DNA of 61,190 nucleotides from Actinomycetota bacterium. Its GTDB lineage: Bacteria; Actinomycetota; Acidimicrobiia; Acidimicrobiales; Acidimicrobiaceae. Made by a program: the position numbers and the translations under genes. The notes under the pieces are model-generated. The model made no database searches. It was not told the origin of the DNA and saw only the letters and a list, made by a program, of their open reading frames with translations. Below, piece by piece: positions 7,962 to 17,442 of this stretch. Every line of letters starts with the position of its first letter. The stretch's first letter is position 1. The stretch spans positions 1 through 61,190 of the forward strand of contig DAHXKX010000061.1 in NCBI GenBank assembly GCA_027366165.1. The letters run 5' to 3'.

Positions 7962-9521
7962 ATGGCTCAGAAATCTCAACCCGGAGGGCGGGCAGGATCT
8001 ATCCCATTGATGGACGGCCATCAGGCCGAACCCACAATCTTCGAGCTTTCCGTTCCAGGCAGATCGGGGGCTTCGTTCAGAACCACCGGAGTTCCCCCTT
8101 CATCACCATCGGGGACGATTCCATCGGCACTCCTGCGCGACATCGACCTTGACATGCCCGAGGTATCCGAGCGGGACCTGGTTGCGCACTTCACACGACT
8201 CACCCACAGGCAATTTTCGGTGGACCTTGGAGCATATCCGTTAGGTTCCTGCACAATGAAGTACAATCCCAAGTTCGCCGATGTGGCCGCGACAATGCAG
8301 GGTCTGACAAACATCCATCCTTGTCAGCCCGAATCGACGATCCAGGGTTGGCTGGAGCTGATGACCACGCTAGAGCACTATTTCAGCGAGATTACAGGAA
8401 TGGCCGGCGCCACGCTGCAGCCAGCAGCCGGCGCTCAGGGCGAACTCACCGGCCTTCTTATCATGAAGGCCTATCATAAAGACCAGGGCCGTCAACGAAA
8501 GAACGTAATAATCCCAGATTCTGCCCATGGTACCAACCCCGCATCTGTAACACTTTCCGGTTACACACCAATCACCGTCAAGTCTGGTCCCGACGGCCTG
8601 GTCGATCTCGCAGCTCTGAAAGACCTGTTGGATGAAGACACTGCCGGAATCATGCTCACAAATCCAAATACCCTGGGATTATTCGAAAGAGAAATCCTTG
8701 AGATTTCCAGCGCTGTTCATGCTGTCGGCGGCCTACTTTATTACGACGGAGCGAACCTCAACGCAGTAATGGGCATCGTTCGTCCTGGCGACATGGGTTT
8801 CGATATAGTTCACTCCAACCTACACAAGACATTTGCGACGCCACATGGGGGCGGAGGACCAGGTTCGGGACCCGTCGCGGTATCAAGCCGTCTACTTGAC
8901 TTCCTACCGGGCCCCAAACCGGCGACCGTTGGCGAGAACCCCGACGGATCGAAACGTTATGGATTTGTTCAACCCAAGAAGTCGATAGGCAGGATTCATT
9001 CTTTCCACGGAAACTCAATGGTCCTTGTCCGCGCTCTGGCTTACATGATGTACTACGGAGGCCTTGGGCTGACCGAAGTCTCCCAAATAGCGGTACTCAA
9101 TGCCAACTGGCTGCGTAAGAGAATCTCAGCCTCCTATCCTTGCACACACGATGAAATTTGCATGCATGAATTCGTGGCCTCGGCGGCGATGTTAAAGAAA
9201 GAGACCGGGATTCGTGGGCTTGACGTAGCCAAAAAGCTGCTCGAATTCGGCTTTCACGCGCCCACGGTATACTTTCCGCTCGTGGTGGAAGAGGCGCTGA
9301 TGTTCGAGCCTACAGAGACTGAGTCTCTTCAAACCCTGGAGGCAATCGCAGATGCCCTGGACGAAATAGCAGAACTTGCGCAGTCTGAGGAGGGGAGGAA
9401 CGCCATCCACGAGGCACCGACAAAGACACCGGTAACCCGCCTGGATGAAGCCCGGGCGGCACGAACCCTGATCTCCACCTTCGATACCTCGATTGAATCA
9501 GCTCGGGGTGATTTAACCTAA
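7962..9521 (+). CDS. gcvPB: Glycine dehydrogenase (decarboxylating) subunit 2
   Basis: This is the C-terminal half of split GcvP and the subunit that binds pyridoxal phosphate. 'LGSCTMKYNPK', 'LQPAAGAQGELTGL', 'DSAHGTNPASV' and the PLP-lysine motif 'SNLHKTFATPHGGGGPG' are present. At 519 residues it has normal length. The ATG follows the gcvPA stop with no gap, so the subunits are probably made in equal amounts. It closes the T-P1-P2 operon; no clear terminator is seen in the 150 bases before the convergent kinase gene. Confidence 0.96.
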   Translation: MAQKSQPGGRAGSIPLMDGHQAEPTIFELSVPGRSGASFRTTGVPPSSPSGTIPSALLRDIDLDMPEVSERDLVAHFTRLTHRQFSVDLGAYPLGSCTMKYNPKFADVAATMQGLTNIHPCQPESTIQGWLELMTTLEHYFSEITGMAGATLQPAAGAQGELTGLLIMKAYHKDQGRQRKNVIIPDSAHGTNPASVTLSGYTPITVKSGPDGLVDLAALKDLLDEDTAGIMLTNPNTLGLFEREILEISSAVHAVGGLLYYDGANLNAVMGIVRPGDMGFDIVHSNLHKTFATPHGGGGPGSGPVAVSSRLLDFLPGPKPATVGENPDGSKRYGFVQPKKSIGRIHSFHGNSMVLVRALAYMMYYGGLGLTEVSQIAVLNANWLRKRISASYPCTHDEICMHEFVASAAMLKKETGIRGLDVAKKLLEFGFHAPTVYFPLVVEEALMFEPTETESLQTLEAIADALDEIAELAQSEEGRNAIHEAPTKTPVTRLDEARAARTLISTFDTSIESARGDLT

Positions 9522-9671
9522 CCAGCTTGGCAGTATCGGAAAACGGTTAGATCCCAAGTGCCTATTGATTTGAGTCTGGCCCCGTTGACCGTAATGACGT
9601 CGACAAGGTACCGGGAATGGTCGGAACATCAACCGATATTCCTAAATGATCCCGTCAATCATCCGGCGATG

Positions 9672-11027
9672 TCAGCGGCCTTTCTTGCGTAATCCAGGTG
9701 GCCCAGAGGGTTGAACTTGGCTGGGTGCAAACGTGGTCGAAACAGAAGGAATAGTGGTCGAGGTACTTGACGTCGTGGCCACTGTTGAAATCGTTGGATG
9801 GCCCGACTGGGATGGGGGAGTGCCTCCGCCAAACAGAAATAGAGACGCAACCAGTAATGCCACCACCGCGGCAGATATCAGAAGCAGCCTCGGCAATGGT
9901 TGATCCCGAAACGCAGGCCTCTTGCTCTGTCTATATTTCAATCCCAAGAACCTTAATAAATCGATAGCCGCTACCGAGATACTGGCCCAAAACGCCTTGT
10001 ACCACGGCTGCAATGCCGACGGGGAAGTGGCAACCGAATTCACTCCCAAACTTGCAAAAGACAGGTCTTGCGTTGCTGCGAAAGCACCGACATCCTGTTT
10101 GGTGATGGCGCTATCGCCGGCCTGAACATCGTTGGCGAAATCGCCCTTCATTCGAACCGTATCCGCCGGTCCATTTTCGAAATCAAGGGCCTCAGCCATA
10201 TGTTGAGCACTTGAGTAGCGATCCTCAGGCAGCCGTGCCAAACAACGTTTTATTATCCTGGTGAGTTCCTCGGGAAGGTTTGGGATTACAACCTCTGGCG
10301 GAGTAAACTCACCCGATCTGACTTGAAGCAGGGTTGCCATTGGGGAATCACCCTTGAATGGCCGCTGACCAGTCACCATTTCGTAAAGCACAACGCCAAC
10401 GGAGAAAATATCAGAGCTCGGTGTCACCGGTTTGCCGTCGATTCTTTCCGGCGAGAGATACGCGGGAGTTCCGATCAAATCACTTGTCAGCGTCAGATCA
10501 GGAGCACCTCCACCCTCGTAGATTCTGGCAATTCCGAAATCACTCACCTTTGCCTGGCCGTCCTTGTTCATAAGTATGTTGCTCGGCTTGATATCTCTGT
10601 GAACAATTCCATTGCTGTGAGCAAATGCCAACGCCCCCAAAACCTGGCGTGCCACCGAAATCGCCTCGGCTGGAGGCAGCGGTCCTAATTTGATGCGTGA
10701 AGCAAGAGTTCCACCGGACACAAGCTCCATGACCATAAACGGTTGGCCGTCAAAATCATCGACATCAAAGACTGTGACGACGTTAGGGTTGTGTGACAGC
10801 TTTCCTGCCGCGCGCGCCTCTCTCTCAAACCTCATCCGCAGAACCCGGTCGTTCGCCAAATCGGTCCTGAGCACCTTCACCGCAACCAGGCGGTCAAGCT
10901 TTGAATCATGGGCTTCGTAGACGTCGCCCGTCGCTCCGCGCCCGATACGGGCGTGGAGTTGGTAGCGCCCGTTAATAACTTGGCCTCCGACGTCAGACTT
11001 CTGAGACTCTGAATGCTGATCGTCCAT
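9672..11027 (-). CDS. Membrane-anchored Ser/Thr protein kinase (Hanks type) without PASTA domains
   Basis: Residues 20-290 form a complete kinase: glycine loop 'GRGATGDVY', Lys51 in 'VAVKVL', catalytic 'HRDIKPSN' with Asp145, and 'DFG' at 163-165. A linker of about 100 residues follows, then one membrane segment ('LLLISAAVVALLVASLFLF') and a short outer tail rich in Ser and Thr. There are no PASTA or other sensor domains outside. The ATG at 11027 is chosen; the frame extends upstream to 11321 but that part is not kinase-like. It converges with gcvPB and could phosphorylate the nearby GarA-like protein, which is an inference. Confidence 0.92.
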   Translation of the reverse strand: MDDQHSESQKSDVGGQVINGRYQLHARIGRGATGDVYEAHDSKLDRLVAVKVLRTDLANDRVLRMRFEREARAAGKLSHNPNVVTVFDVDDFDGQPFMVMELVSGGTLASRIKLGPLPPAEAISVARQVLGALAFAHSNGIVHRDIKPSNILMNKDGQAKVSDFGIARIYEGGGAPDLTLTSDLIGTPAYLSPERIDGKPVTPSSDIFSVGVVLYEMVTGQRPFKGDSPMATLLQVRSGEFTPPEVVIPNLPEELTRIIKRCLARLPEDRYSSAQHMAEALDFENGPADTVRMKGDFANDVQAGDSAITKQDVGAFAATQDLSFASLGVNSVATSPSALQPWYKAFWASISVAAIDLLRFLGLKYRQSKRPAFRDQPLPRLLLISAAVVALLVASLFLFGGGTPPSQSGHPTISTVATTSSTSTTIPSVSTTFAPSQVQPSGPPGLRKKGR

Positions 11028-11322
11028 TGAAATGATTCTACCCAAATCTGCCAAACCAGGGAACGCTGGCGGTTCAGCGCGTCCCAAATATTTCGACGCC
11101 GGGTTTGGGGTTCGGACGCCAGCGCCTAATAGGAACAGTGGAAGCAAACTGCTCAACTGGTTGGCAAATCTCCACAAAACGCCAATGCAAAGGATTTTAC
11201 CCTCATTCGATTTCAGTGAATTCACACTTGATATTATTAACTCTGGGGCGTAATAGACCCGACGACCGGGGAATTTTACTTTAGACGACATCTTTGAAAG
11301 GCGCAGGAGCACCACTAGCACC

Positions 11323-11335
11323 GTGATTCAATCAC
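11323..11335. promoter_or_regulatory. 13-bp palindrome upstream of the AhpD-like gene
   Basis: GTGATT-C-AATCAC is a perfect inverted repeat in the divergent region between the kinase and the AhpD-like gene, about 45 bases before the latter's ATG. It could be an operator, but no regulator can be assigned. Confidence 0.3.
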
Positions 11336-11380
11336 ACAATTGCGACTTCACGATCATTGGTTATTGGACAAGGAGAAGAA

Positions 11381-11728
11381 ATGTCAGACAAATATCATCA
11401 GATTGCTGAGGAACTGCGGGGCCCAGCGAGAGAACTAAGGTCCGAGATCCCTGACGTGATTAAAGGATATGCACAGCTCCATGCGGCGGCCACGGCGGAG
11501 GGCGTGCTTTCAAAGAAGGTGAAGGAGCTGATCGCACTTGCCATTTCCGTCGTCAACAGATGCGACGGATGCATCTCCAGCCACGCGAGGGCGGCCGCGA
11601 TGCAGGGAGCCTCAAGAGACGAGGTGGCAGAAGCCATCGGTGTAGCCATAATGCTCAGCGGTGGTCCCGGCACCGTATATGGCCCGAGAGCCTTCGAAGC
11701 TTTTTTGGAGTATCAGGAATCGCGATAA
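11381..11728 (+). CDS. Carboxymuconolactone decarboxylase / AhpD-like family protein
   Basis: The 115-residue protein has the AhpD-type core 'KKVKELIALAISVVNRCDGC', with the redox pair Cys-Asp-Gly-Cys followed by 'ISSHARAA'. This is the signature of the peroxidase-partner branch of the CMD family rather than of true decarboxylases. It likely helps to reduce peroxides or other oxidants in the cytoplasm. The ATG at 11381 is chosen because AAGGAGAAG lies directly upstream; an in-frame GTG at 11357 is less likely. No AhpC gene is next to it. A weak hairpin (11744-11768) follows. Confidence 0.88.
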   Translation: MSDKYHQIAEELRGPARELRSEIPDVIKGYAQLHAAATAEGVLSKKVKELIALAISVVNRCDGCISSHARAAAMQGASRDEVAEAIGVAIMLSGGPGTVYGPRAFEAFLEYQESR

Positions 11729-11942
11729 TCGGTCAGCCAAAATTGAAACCATCACTTGTGGGGTTTCAGATTAGAGTCATTGGAATCGTCAATGCACAGA
11801 TGCGGTGGCCTATAATCGCGCCGGATCTGGCAGCCAAGAAATATCCGCACAGAAAGGGAGGTGAAATACTCTGGAAAAGGATGAGCTTCAAAGCGACCAG
11901 CCGAAAGGCGGAGAGAGAAAACTTATTCAGAATTACGGGCTG

Positions 11943-14129
11943 ATGCAGGCGTTCGAACGCCTCCCGGAGAACTCGCTTGCCAGAAATCTGCGCAAAACCT
12001 TTCTGAGAATTGCCTTGGTTCTGCTGTTGATCGGCATCCTCGGCGCAGGCTCCCTAATCTACTCGAACAGCGCAGCATCGGACCTGCTCAACAGGGTCGA
12101 ACCGCTTATTTCCTATAATGACGAAATGCTCGTCCAAGTGTTGGACATGAATTCGGACGTACGCAATTACCTTCGAACCGGCGAAAGCTCCTATATAAAC
12201 CTATATCGCTCCGACAAGCAGTCTTACCAGCAGATATTCCAAAAGGCATCGGGCCTTCTGAGTTCAAGTGAAAAAGCCTCCAATGTCCTCCAAAATGAGA
12301 ATTCCTCGGCAAAGAGTCTCTTTAGCACCTACGAACTGATGGCCCTGACAGTTCCACCGGGCCAACTTTCGACACAGCGAATTGACGAAGTACTTGTTTC
12401 CATCAACCAGCACCTGCAAAGCTACCGAAGTAGCTACAAGACCGCTAACACCTACCTAACCATGGAGCGGACAAGCGCACAGCACCGCCTTGGAATCCTT
12501 GTCTTCCTGACAACTGCTACCACGATAATGGCCGTATTGTTCGCCGTTATTATGGGATTCCGCCGAGCCATAATCGCAAGGCTCAGAATACAGGAGATGG
12601 TCGGTCGAATAACAGGCACTCTTTCAAAGCTTGAAGCCGGTGAAGCACACGTGAGAGCACCCTTGACTGGACTGCTGGAGGAACGCGTCCTCGCCACCGC
12701 AATTAATAGCATGGCAGAGGAGAAAGAAGCTCTGCTTGTTGAACTCGAGAAACAGTATGAGCAGGAAAAGGAGCTGCGTGAAGGCTTGGAGCTGGAGCGA
12801 ACCTTGCGAGAGGGGCTTTCAAACACCCTTTATCGGGATCATGACGTGGCCTCGGCGTTGCAGCGAACCGTAAATGGCTTGGGCCCAGCCCTACGGGCCG
12901 ACCGTGCTCTGGTCCGCATCATGGAGAACTCAAGTCCAAAAACCGTAATTGCCGAGTGGCTATCGCCAACGGTGAGCACCACCCTTGATACAAAGGTCGG
13001 GCCAGTGTCGCTCGGAGACCTTCGGACTTCCGTCTATATACAACCTGGGCCAATTCGGGACAGCATAAAGAACGGCTCGGTGGTGGCAATAAATGACGTC
13101 GCCACCGACGAACGCCTTTCCGAGGAGACCAGAGCCGCTGTCATAAGAACCGGATTAGGCGCCTTCCTCGCTGCTCCGGTTATTGGGGCCACAGGAACGG
13201 AAGCGGTCTTAGTGGCTGCGATGGAGGGCCACGCCAGAAACTGGACCGATCGCGACGTGCAAGTGGTAATGACCATGGCAAGCGGTCTGGCTGCGACACT
13301 CACGGCAATACGCTTATACGAACAGGAGCGGGCAAACCTAGTCGCAATGAAAAAACTCGACGAGTCAAAAGACTTCTTTCTCGCGTCAGTGTCGCATGAA
13401 CTAAGAACGCCACTTACCAGCATCGTTGGCTATCTTGAACTCCTCAAAGAAGAGATGGAGGAAGGCAAGATTCCCTACACCTATTCGCGTATGCTTGACG
13501 CGATCGACCGCAACTCCAAGAGACTTATCGACCTGATCGAAAACATACTGACGGCCTCACGCATCGAATCCGGCAACCTTCAGCTGTCAAAGACTAGGAC
13601 TCACATCACGCCGATACTTATGCGAACTGCGGAAACCGTAATGCCCCAGGTCAACAGCAAACACATCGACCTAAAGATAAATGTGGGCGACAGGCTTCCG
13701 GATCTAGAAATTGACACCCACCTCATCGAGCGGGTATTACTCAATGTCATGTCAAACGCCATAAAGTTCACACCCGACGGGGGTACAATCTCAATAGCGG
13801 CCAACAAAGAGTCAAAATCGGTGGCGCTGTCAATCTCTGACAGCGGAACCGGCATAGCGCCAGAGGAGCTGGAGAAATTATTCACAAAGTTTTACAGAAC
13901 CGCTGCGGCTCGGGACAATGCTGTACAAGGGACGGGACTTGGCTTGGTGATCGTAAAAGCGATTATAGAAGAACATGGAGGAAGTGTTATATTGACTTCA
14001 AAGGTGGGGGAGGGCACAACTTTCAAAATTCTTCTTCCCACTGTAGAAAGTGACGCGTCTCCCGAGGATACTGATGCGTCGCAGATTCCTGCACCACCTA
14101 GCACTACAGTGATCGACCAACGGACGTAA
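11943..14129 (+). CDS. Membrane sensor histidine kinase with GAF domain
   Basis: Order of domains in 728 residues: a membrane helix at about 20-40, an extracytoplasmic four-helix-like sensor (about 45-180, CHASE3-like), a second membrane helix near 185-205, a HAMP-like linker, a GAF domain (about 300-460), HisKA with the H-box 'SVSHELRTPL' (phospho-His485), and HATPase_c with 'NAIKFTPDGG' and 'GTGLGLVIVK'. The start is uncertain. ATG 11943 overlaps the stop of a tiny upstream frame (TGATG), while a strong GGGAGGTG site at 11856-11863 precedes an in-frame CTG at 11871. A response regulator follows. Confidence 0.9.
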   Translation: MQAFERLPENSLARNLRKTFLRIALVLLLIGILGAGSLIYSNSAASDLLNRVEPLISYNDEMLVQVLDMNSDVRNYLRTGESSYINLYRSDKQSYQQIFQKASGLLSSSEKASNVLQNENSSAKSLFSTYELMALTVPPGQLSTQRIDEVLVSINQHLQSYRSSYKTANTYLTMERTSAQHRLGILVFLTTATTIMAVLFAVIMGFRRAIIARLRIQEMVGRITGTLSKLEAGEAHVRAPLTGLLEERVLATAINSMAEEKEALLVELEKQYEQEKELREGLELERTLREGLSNTLYRDHDVASALQRTVNGLGPALRADRALVRIMENSSPKTVIAEWLSPTVSTTLDTKVGPVSLGDLRTSVYIQPGPIRDSIKNGSVVAINDVATDERLSEETRAAVIRTGLGAFLAAPVIGATGTEAVLVAAMEGHARNWTDRDVQVVMTMASGLAATLTAIRLYEQERANLVAMKKLDESKDFFLASVSHELRTPLTSIVGYLELLKEEMEEGKIPYTYSRMLDAIDRNSKRLIDLIENILTASRIESGNLQLSKTRTHITPILMRTAETVMPQVNSKHIDLKINVGDRLPDLEIDTHLIERVLLNVMSNAIKFTPDGGTISIAANKESKSVALSISDSGTGIAPEELEKLFTKFYRTAAARDNAVQGTGLGLVIVKAIIEEHGGSVILTSKVGEGTTFKILLPTVESDASPEDTDASQIPAPPSTTVIDQRT

Positions 14130-14325
14130 GTGCCGCGCGGCGGATTATACGGGGGAAGGCCAAGTTGGACAAGTTGGAATCGATCGATGGATAGATTGGG
14201 CGCAATTGTGATGGGACTTACTAAGCCATGAACATTCTTTTCGAAATCAAGACACCGGACGTGGTAGCGGATTGCCACAATAAGGCCATGGTCACCTGCC
14301 ACTATATGTGCCCAAAGGATTCAAA

Positions 14326-14697
14326 ATGACCACGATACTTGTTGCCGACGACGACCCAGACATTCTGGAATTGGTCAACTATAAGCTCAGCCAATCAGGT
14401 TACGCGGTAATCGCCGTTCCCGATGGGAAACTGGCCCTCGAACAGGCCCGTGAACATCACCCGGACCTCATGATCCTCGACGTAGCAATGCCATTCCATT
14501 CTGGAATCGACGTCACATTGGATATTCGCAAAGATCCGGATCTCAAGAACACGCCTATCATTCTCCTGACAGCCAAGTCTATGGAACAAGACACAGAACG
14601 GGGATTTGCGGCCGGTGCAACCGACTACATGACCAAGCCGTTCAGCCCCAGAGAGCTTCTCAGCCGCGTCCAGGCGGTACTAGGAAGGACAGTCTGA
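14326..14697 (+). CDS. Single-domain response regulator (CheY-like receiver)
   Basis: The 123-residue protein is one receiver domain: acidic pocket 'ADDDPD' (Asp8-Asp10), phospho-acceptor Asp52 in 'LMILDVAMP', the 'LTAKS' Thr and Lys in 'YMTKPFSP'. There is no output domain, so it must act through protein contacts. The ATG at 14326 follows AAAGGA at good spacing; an in-frame ATG 18 bases upstream is possible. It lies between the histidine kinase and the HEAT/glycosyltransferase pair, suggesting a phosphorelay that controls the latter. Its stop is six bases from the next start. Confidence 0.92.
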   Translation: MTTILVADDDPDILELVNYKLSQSGYAVIAVPDGKLALEQAREHHPDLMILDVAMPFHSGIDVTLDIRKDPDLKNTPIILLTAKSMEQDTERGFAAGATDYMTKPFSPRELLSRVQAVLGRTV

Positions 14698-14703
14698 GTT
14701 GAC

Positions 14704-15765
14704 ATGCGCCTTGCACTGGTCGTAAGCGTCCTTCTCTTATTGGTTTCAATTCTTTTGATGTTACTAGCAACAATAATATTTCGATTTGTAAGAACGAAAT
14801 TAGAGGCACGTTCGGCGACCTACGAAGCCGAGCTTCGAACGATGCTGGTTAGATTCCTTAGCGAGGACCTCAGCCTGTCTGAACTGCGAGTGTTGAAAAA
14901 GATCCACTCCAGTCAGTTCGACGAGATATCGGAAGCCATGCTTACCAAGGTCAAAGGACGTGCTAAGGACATACTCGTATCATTCCTGTATTCTCGCGGC
15001 GCCATCGATCAGGCAATTACAAGAACAAGAAAGTTCGGCTATTTGGGACGCTGCAAGGCTGCAATGTTTCTCGGAAACGTGGGAATCCCCGAAGCACGAG
15101 TGCCGCTGGAGTCAATGCTTCGTGACCGGCGACGAGATGTGAGAACAATTGCGGTGCGGTGCCTAGGACAGTTGGGGAAGCCGGAATCAGTTCCGGCCCT
15201 GCTCTCCGCGGTGGACGACGACGAACACCCGGTACCATTTGGCACCGTGCTCGTGGCACTCATGCGGATTGGCTCGTCCGGCAAAGAGTTGATGAAAGCC
15301 GGGCTGAACTCCGGGGGAGGGCAGCGCAGAGCAGCAATAGCGGAAATACTGGGAATGGAAGGTTCTACCGAGGATACCCCAGATCTGATATCGCTTCTGG
15401 AGAATGACCCTTCGTTCGAGGTGAAGGTGCGCTCCGCCAGAGCTTTAGGGCGCATTGGCAGCCCCAAGGCGATACCTTCCCTTAACAAGTACCTTGATTC
15501 TGGTCAACCAACCGCCTTGAGAATTGTATGCTGCGGAGCTCTTGCGGCAATCGGAGACAGGGAAACAGTGCCAGAGATCATAAGTCTGCTATCCGACGGT
15601 AACGATCAATTAGCCCGCGCTGCTGCAAACGCCGCATCGCAGATGGGACCGACAGGCATCAAATACCTCAACCTAGCTGCAACTTCCAACTCCAAGGGTG
15701 CCTCCTTCGCCAAGGAGGCACTGGCTAGACTTGCCGCCCAGGCTCCACGCATCTCCCAGGACTGA
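14704..15765 (+). CDS. Membrane-anchored HEAT-repeat protein
   Basis: One N-terminal membrane helix (residues 3-27, almost all Leu, Ile and Val) is followed by about 320 cytoplasmic residues. From about residue 115 they contain several HEAT-like repeats, with units such as 'RDVRTIAVRCLGQLGKPESV', 'FEVKVRSARALGRIGSPKAI' and 'QLARAAANAASQMGPTG'. Such repeats are binding scaffolds. The gene sits in an operon between a receiver protein and a membrane glycosyltransferase, so it may carry the signal from the receiver to the enzyme. This is an inference; no catalytic motif is visible. Confidence 0.85.
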   Translation: MRLALVVSVLLLLVSILLMLLATIIFRFVRTKLEARSATYEAELRTMLVRFLSEDLSLSELRVLKKIHSSQFDEISEAMLTKVKGRAKDILVSFLYSRGAIDQAITRTRKFGYLGRCKAAMFLGNVGIPEARVPLESMLRDRRRDVRTIAVRCLGQLGKPESVPALLSAVDDDEHPVPFGTVLVALMRIGSSGKELMKAGLNSGGGQRRAAIAEILGMEGSTEDTPDLISLLENDPSFEVKVRSARALGRIGSPKAIPSLNKYLDSGQPTALRIVCCGALAAIGDRETVPEIISLLSDGNDQLARAAANAASQMGPTGIKYLNLAATSNSKGASFAKEALARLAAQAPRISQD

Positions 15766-15779
15766 CAGGGGATCTCGCT

Positions 15780-17234
15780 TTGTCTTTAACTGGCATGGCC
15801 CCATTTATCGCAACACTATTTAGAGTCTTAAACTGGTTTGGGCTGAGCTACTTTCTTGCCCTCAACACAATCTATCTAATACTAATCATTCTCGCTTCCT
15901 TCAATCTTGGAAGCTACTTCCGACGAAAAACCTTCTCTGGATTCGAAGATGCTCTCTCTAGCCCTGCGACCTTGCCGGTATCTGTTCTCATGCCTGCCCA
16001 CAACGAGGAAGCTGGGATAGTCGAGAGCGCAAGAGCGGTGCTGTCACTGGACTATCCGCAACTGGAACTGATAATCGTCGATGATGGCTCGACCGATGCC
16101 ACGTACGACAAACTGCGTGAGGCATTTGATCTGGTCGAAATACCATTCGAGATGCCTGAAATGGTGCCCACGCTAGGACAGGTAATTTCCGTCAACATTG
16201 CCAGAGGGCTAAACGATTTGACAGTGATTCGCAAACGCTCTGTGGGAAAGAAGACAGACGCAGTAAATGTCGCCATCAACGTGGCAAAGTATCCGCTTCT
16301 CTGCGTGGTTGATGCGGATGCCGTTTTGGACGCGGATGCGTTGATAAAAGTCACGATGCCGTTTGTCGACGACCCCCAAAGAGTGGTAGCAACCGGTGGG
16401 GCAATACGGCCGTCCAATGGCTGCACCGCCTATAGAGGACGTATCACCGAAGTACGAATGCCCAAGAAATGGCTCGCGAAAATCCAAGTGATCGAATATC
16501 TCCGGGCATTCCTTCTAGGTCGCACAGGTTGGTCGAAGTTGGGAGCATTACTGATCATCTCAGGTGCATTTGGGGTCTTTCGCAAAGACGTCGTCATAGC
16601 TATCGGGGGATACGACCTGTCATCGATTGGAGAGGATGCGGACCTGGTGGCCCGCATCCATAAATATATGCGGGCCCTCAAAACGCCCTACAGAGTCACA
16701 TTCGTGTCCGAACCAGTCTGCTGGACAGAAGTGCCTGAAAATCTAACGATACTTCGACGACAGCGCAAAAGATGGTCACGAGGCCTGGTAGACACCCTCT
16801 GGAGTAACAAATCCCTCTTCATGAACCCTAAGTACGGCACCCTTGGCCTCCTCGCTATTCCATACTTCCTTTTCTTTGAGGTACTGGGCCCAGTCGTAGA
16901 ACTTACAGGATTCCTCCTGCTGCTCATTGCGCTGTACTTTGGTTTCGTAAACGCCTATTTTGCGGGACTCTTTCTATCGGTGGCAATCCTATACGGCATC
17001 CTCTTGTCAATTCTCTCCCTACTCATCGAAGAGATTTCATACCACCGTTACGACAAATGGAAATTCCTCTGCCAGGCAGTCGTCGCTTCCATATTCGAAA
17101 ACTTTGGCTTTAGGCAAATGCATGCCTATTGGAGACTCGAAGGGGTTTTCCAGGCTTTAAGGGGTACGAATCGAAGCTGGGAGGCAATGCCAAGGAAGGG
17201 ATTCGCTACAGATCAGAGCGGCACAAACTCCTGA
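15780..17234 (+). CDS. Membrane family-2 glycosyltransferase (processive, cellulose/chitin synthase-like)
   Basis: The 484-residue protein has an N-terminal membrane helix and a GT2 domain with 'VLMPAHNEEAGI', 'IIVDDGSTDAT', 'VVDADAV', 'EDADLVARI' and the processive-enzyme motif 'RRQRKRWSRG' (QxxRW type). At least three C-terminal membrane helices follow. This layout fits enzymes that polymerise and export a polysaccharide. TTG 15780 is taken as start, with ATG 15795 as alternative. It is the last gene of the kinase-receiver-HEAT-GT2 set, pointing to signal-controlled capsule or biofilm polymer synthesis. The sugar is unknown. Confidence 0.9.
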   Translation: MSLTGMAPFIATLFRVLNWFGLSYFLALNTIYLILIILASFNLGSYFRRKTFSGFEDALSSPATLPVSVLMPAHNEEAGIVESARAVLSLDYPQLELIIVDDGSTDATYDKLREAFDLVEIPFEMPEMVPTLGQVISVNIARGLNDLTVIRKRSVGKKTDAVNVAINVAKYPLLCVVDADAVLDADALIKVTMPFVDDPQRVVATGGAIRPSNGCTAYRGRITEVRMPKKWLAKIQVIEYLRAFLLGRTGWSKLGALLIISGAFGVFRKDVVIAIGGYDLSSIGEDADLVARIHKYMRALKTPYRVTFVSEPVCWTEVPENLTILRRQRKRWSRGLVDTLWSNKSLFMNPKYGTLGLLAIPYFLFFEVLGPVVELTGFLLLLIALYFGFVNAYFAGLFLSVAILYGILLSILSLLIEEISYHRYDKWKFLCQAVVASIFENFGFRQMHAYWRLEGVFQALRGTNRSWEAMPRKGFATDQSGTNS

Positions 17235-17320
17235 ATTCACAAAACAGTACGCAACCTAGACTCATGTGCCCATCATTACCTTCGCGCTCATCACAATCCC
17301 CGCCAACTCCGAAAGAGCGG

Positions 17321-17353
17321 AGAAAAAGAGCCGAGAGGAAAGACGCTTTTTCT
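17321..17353 (+). terminator. Possible terminator after the glycosyltransferase
   Basis: AGAAAAAG at 17321-17328 can pair with CTTTTTCT at 17346-17353, across a 17-base loop. The arms are A/T tracts, so it might end transcripts from either side. It is a weak structure. Confidence 0.3.
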
Positions 17354-17442
17354 ACTTGACATAATATCTATTTTCGGCGCTTGACAAAGAACTTCTACCA
17401 ATAAGGTAATTAGACCCACCGATTGTAAAGGTCAGGCCCCTT

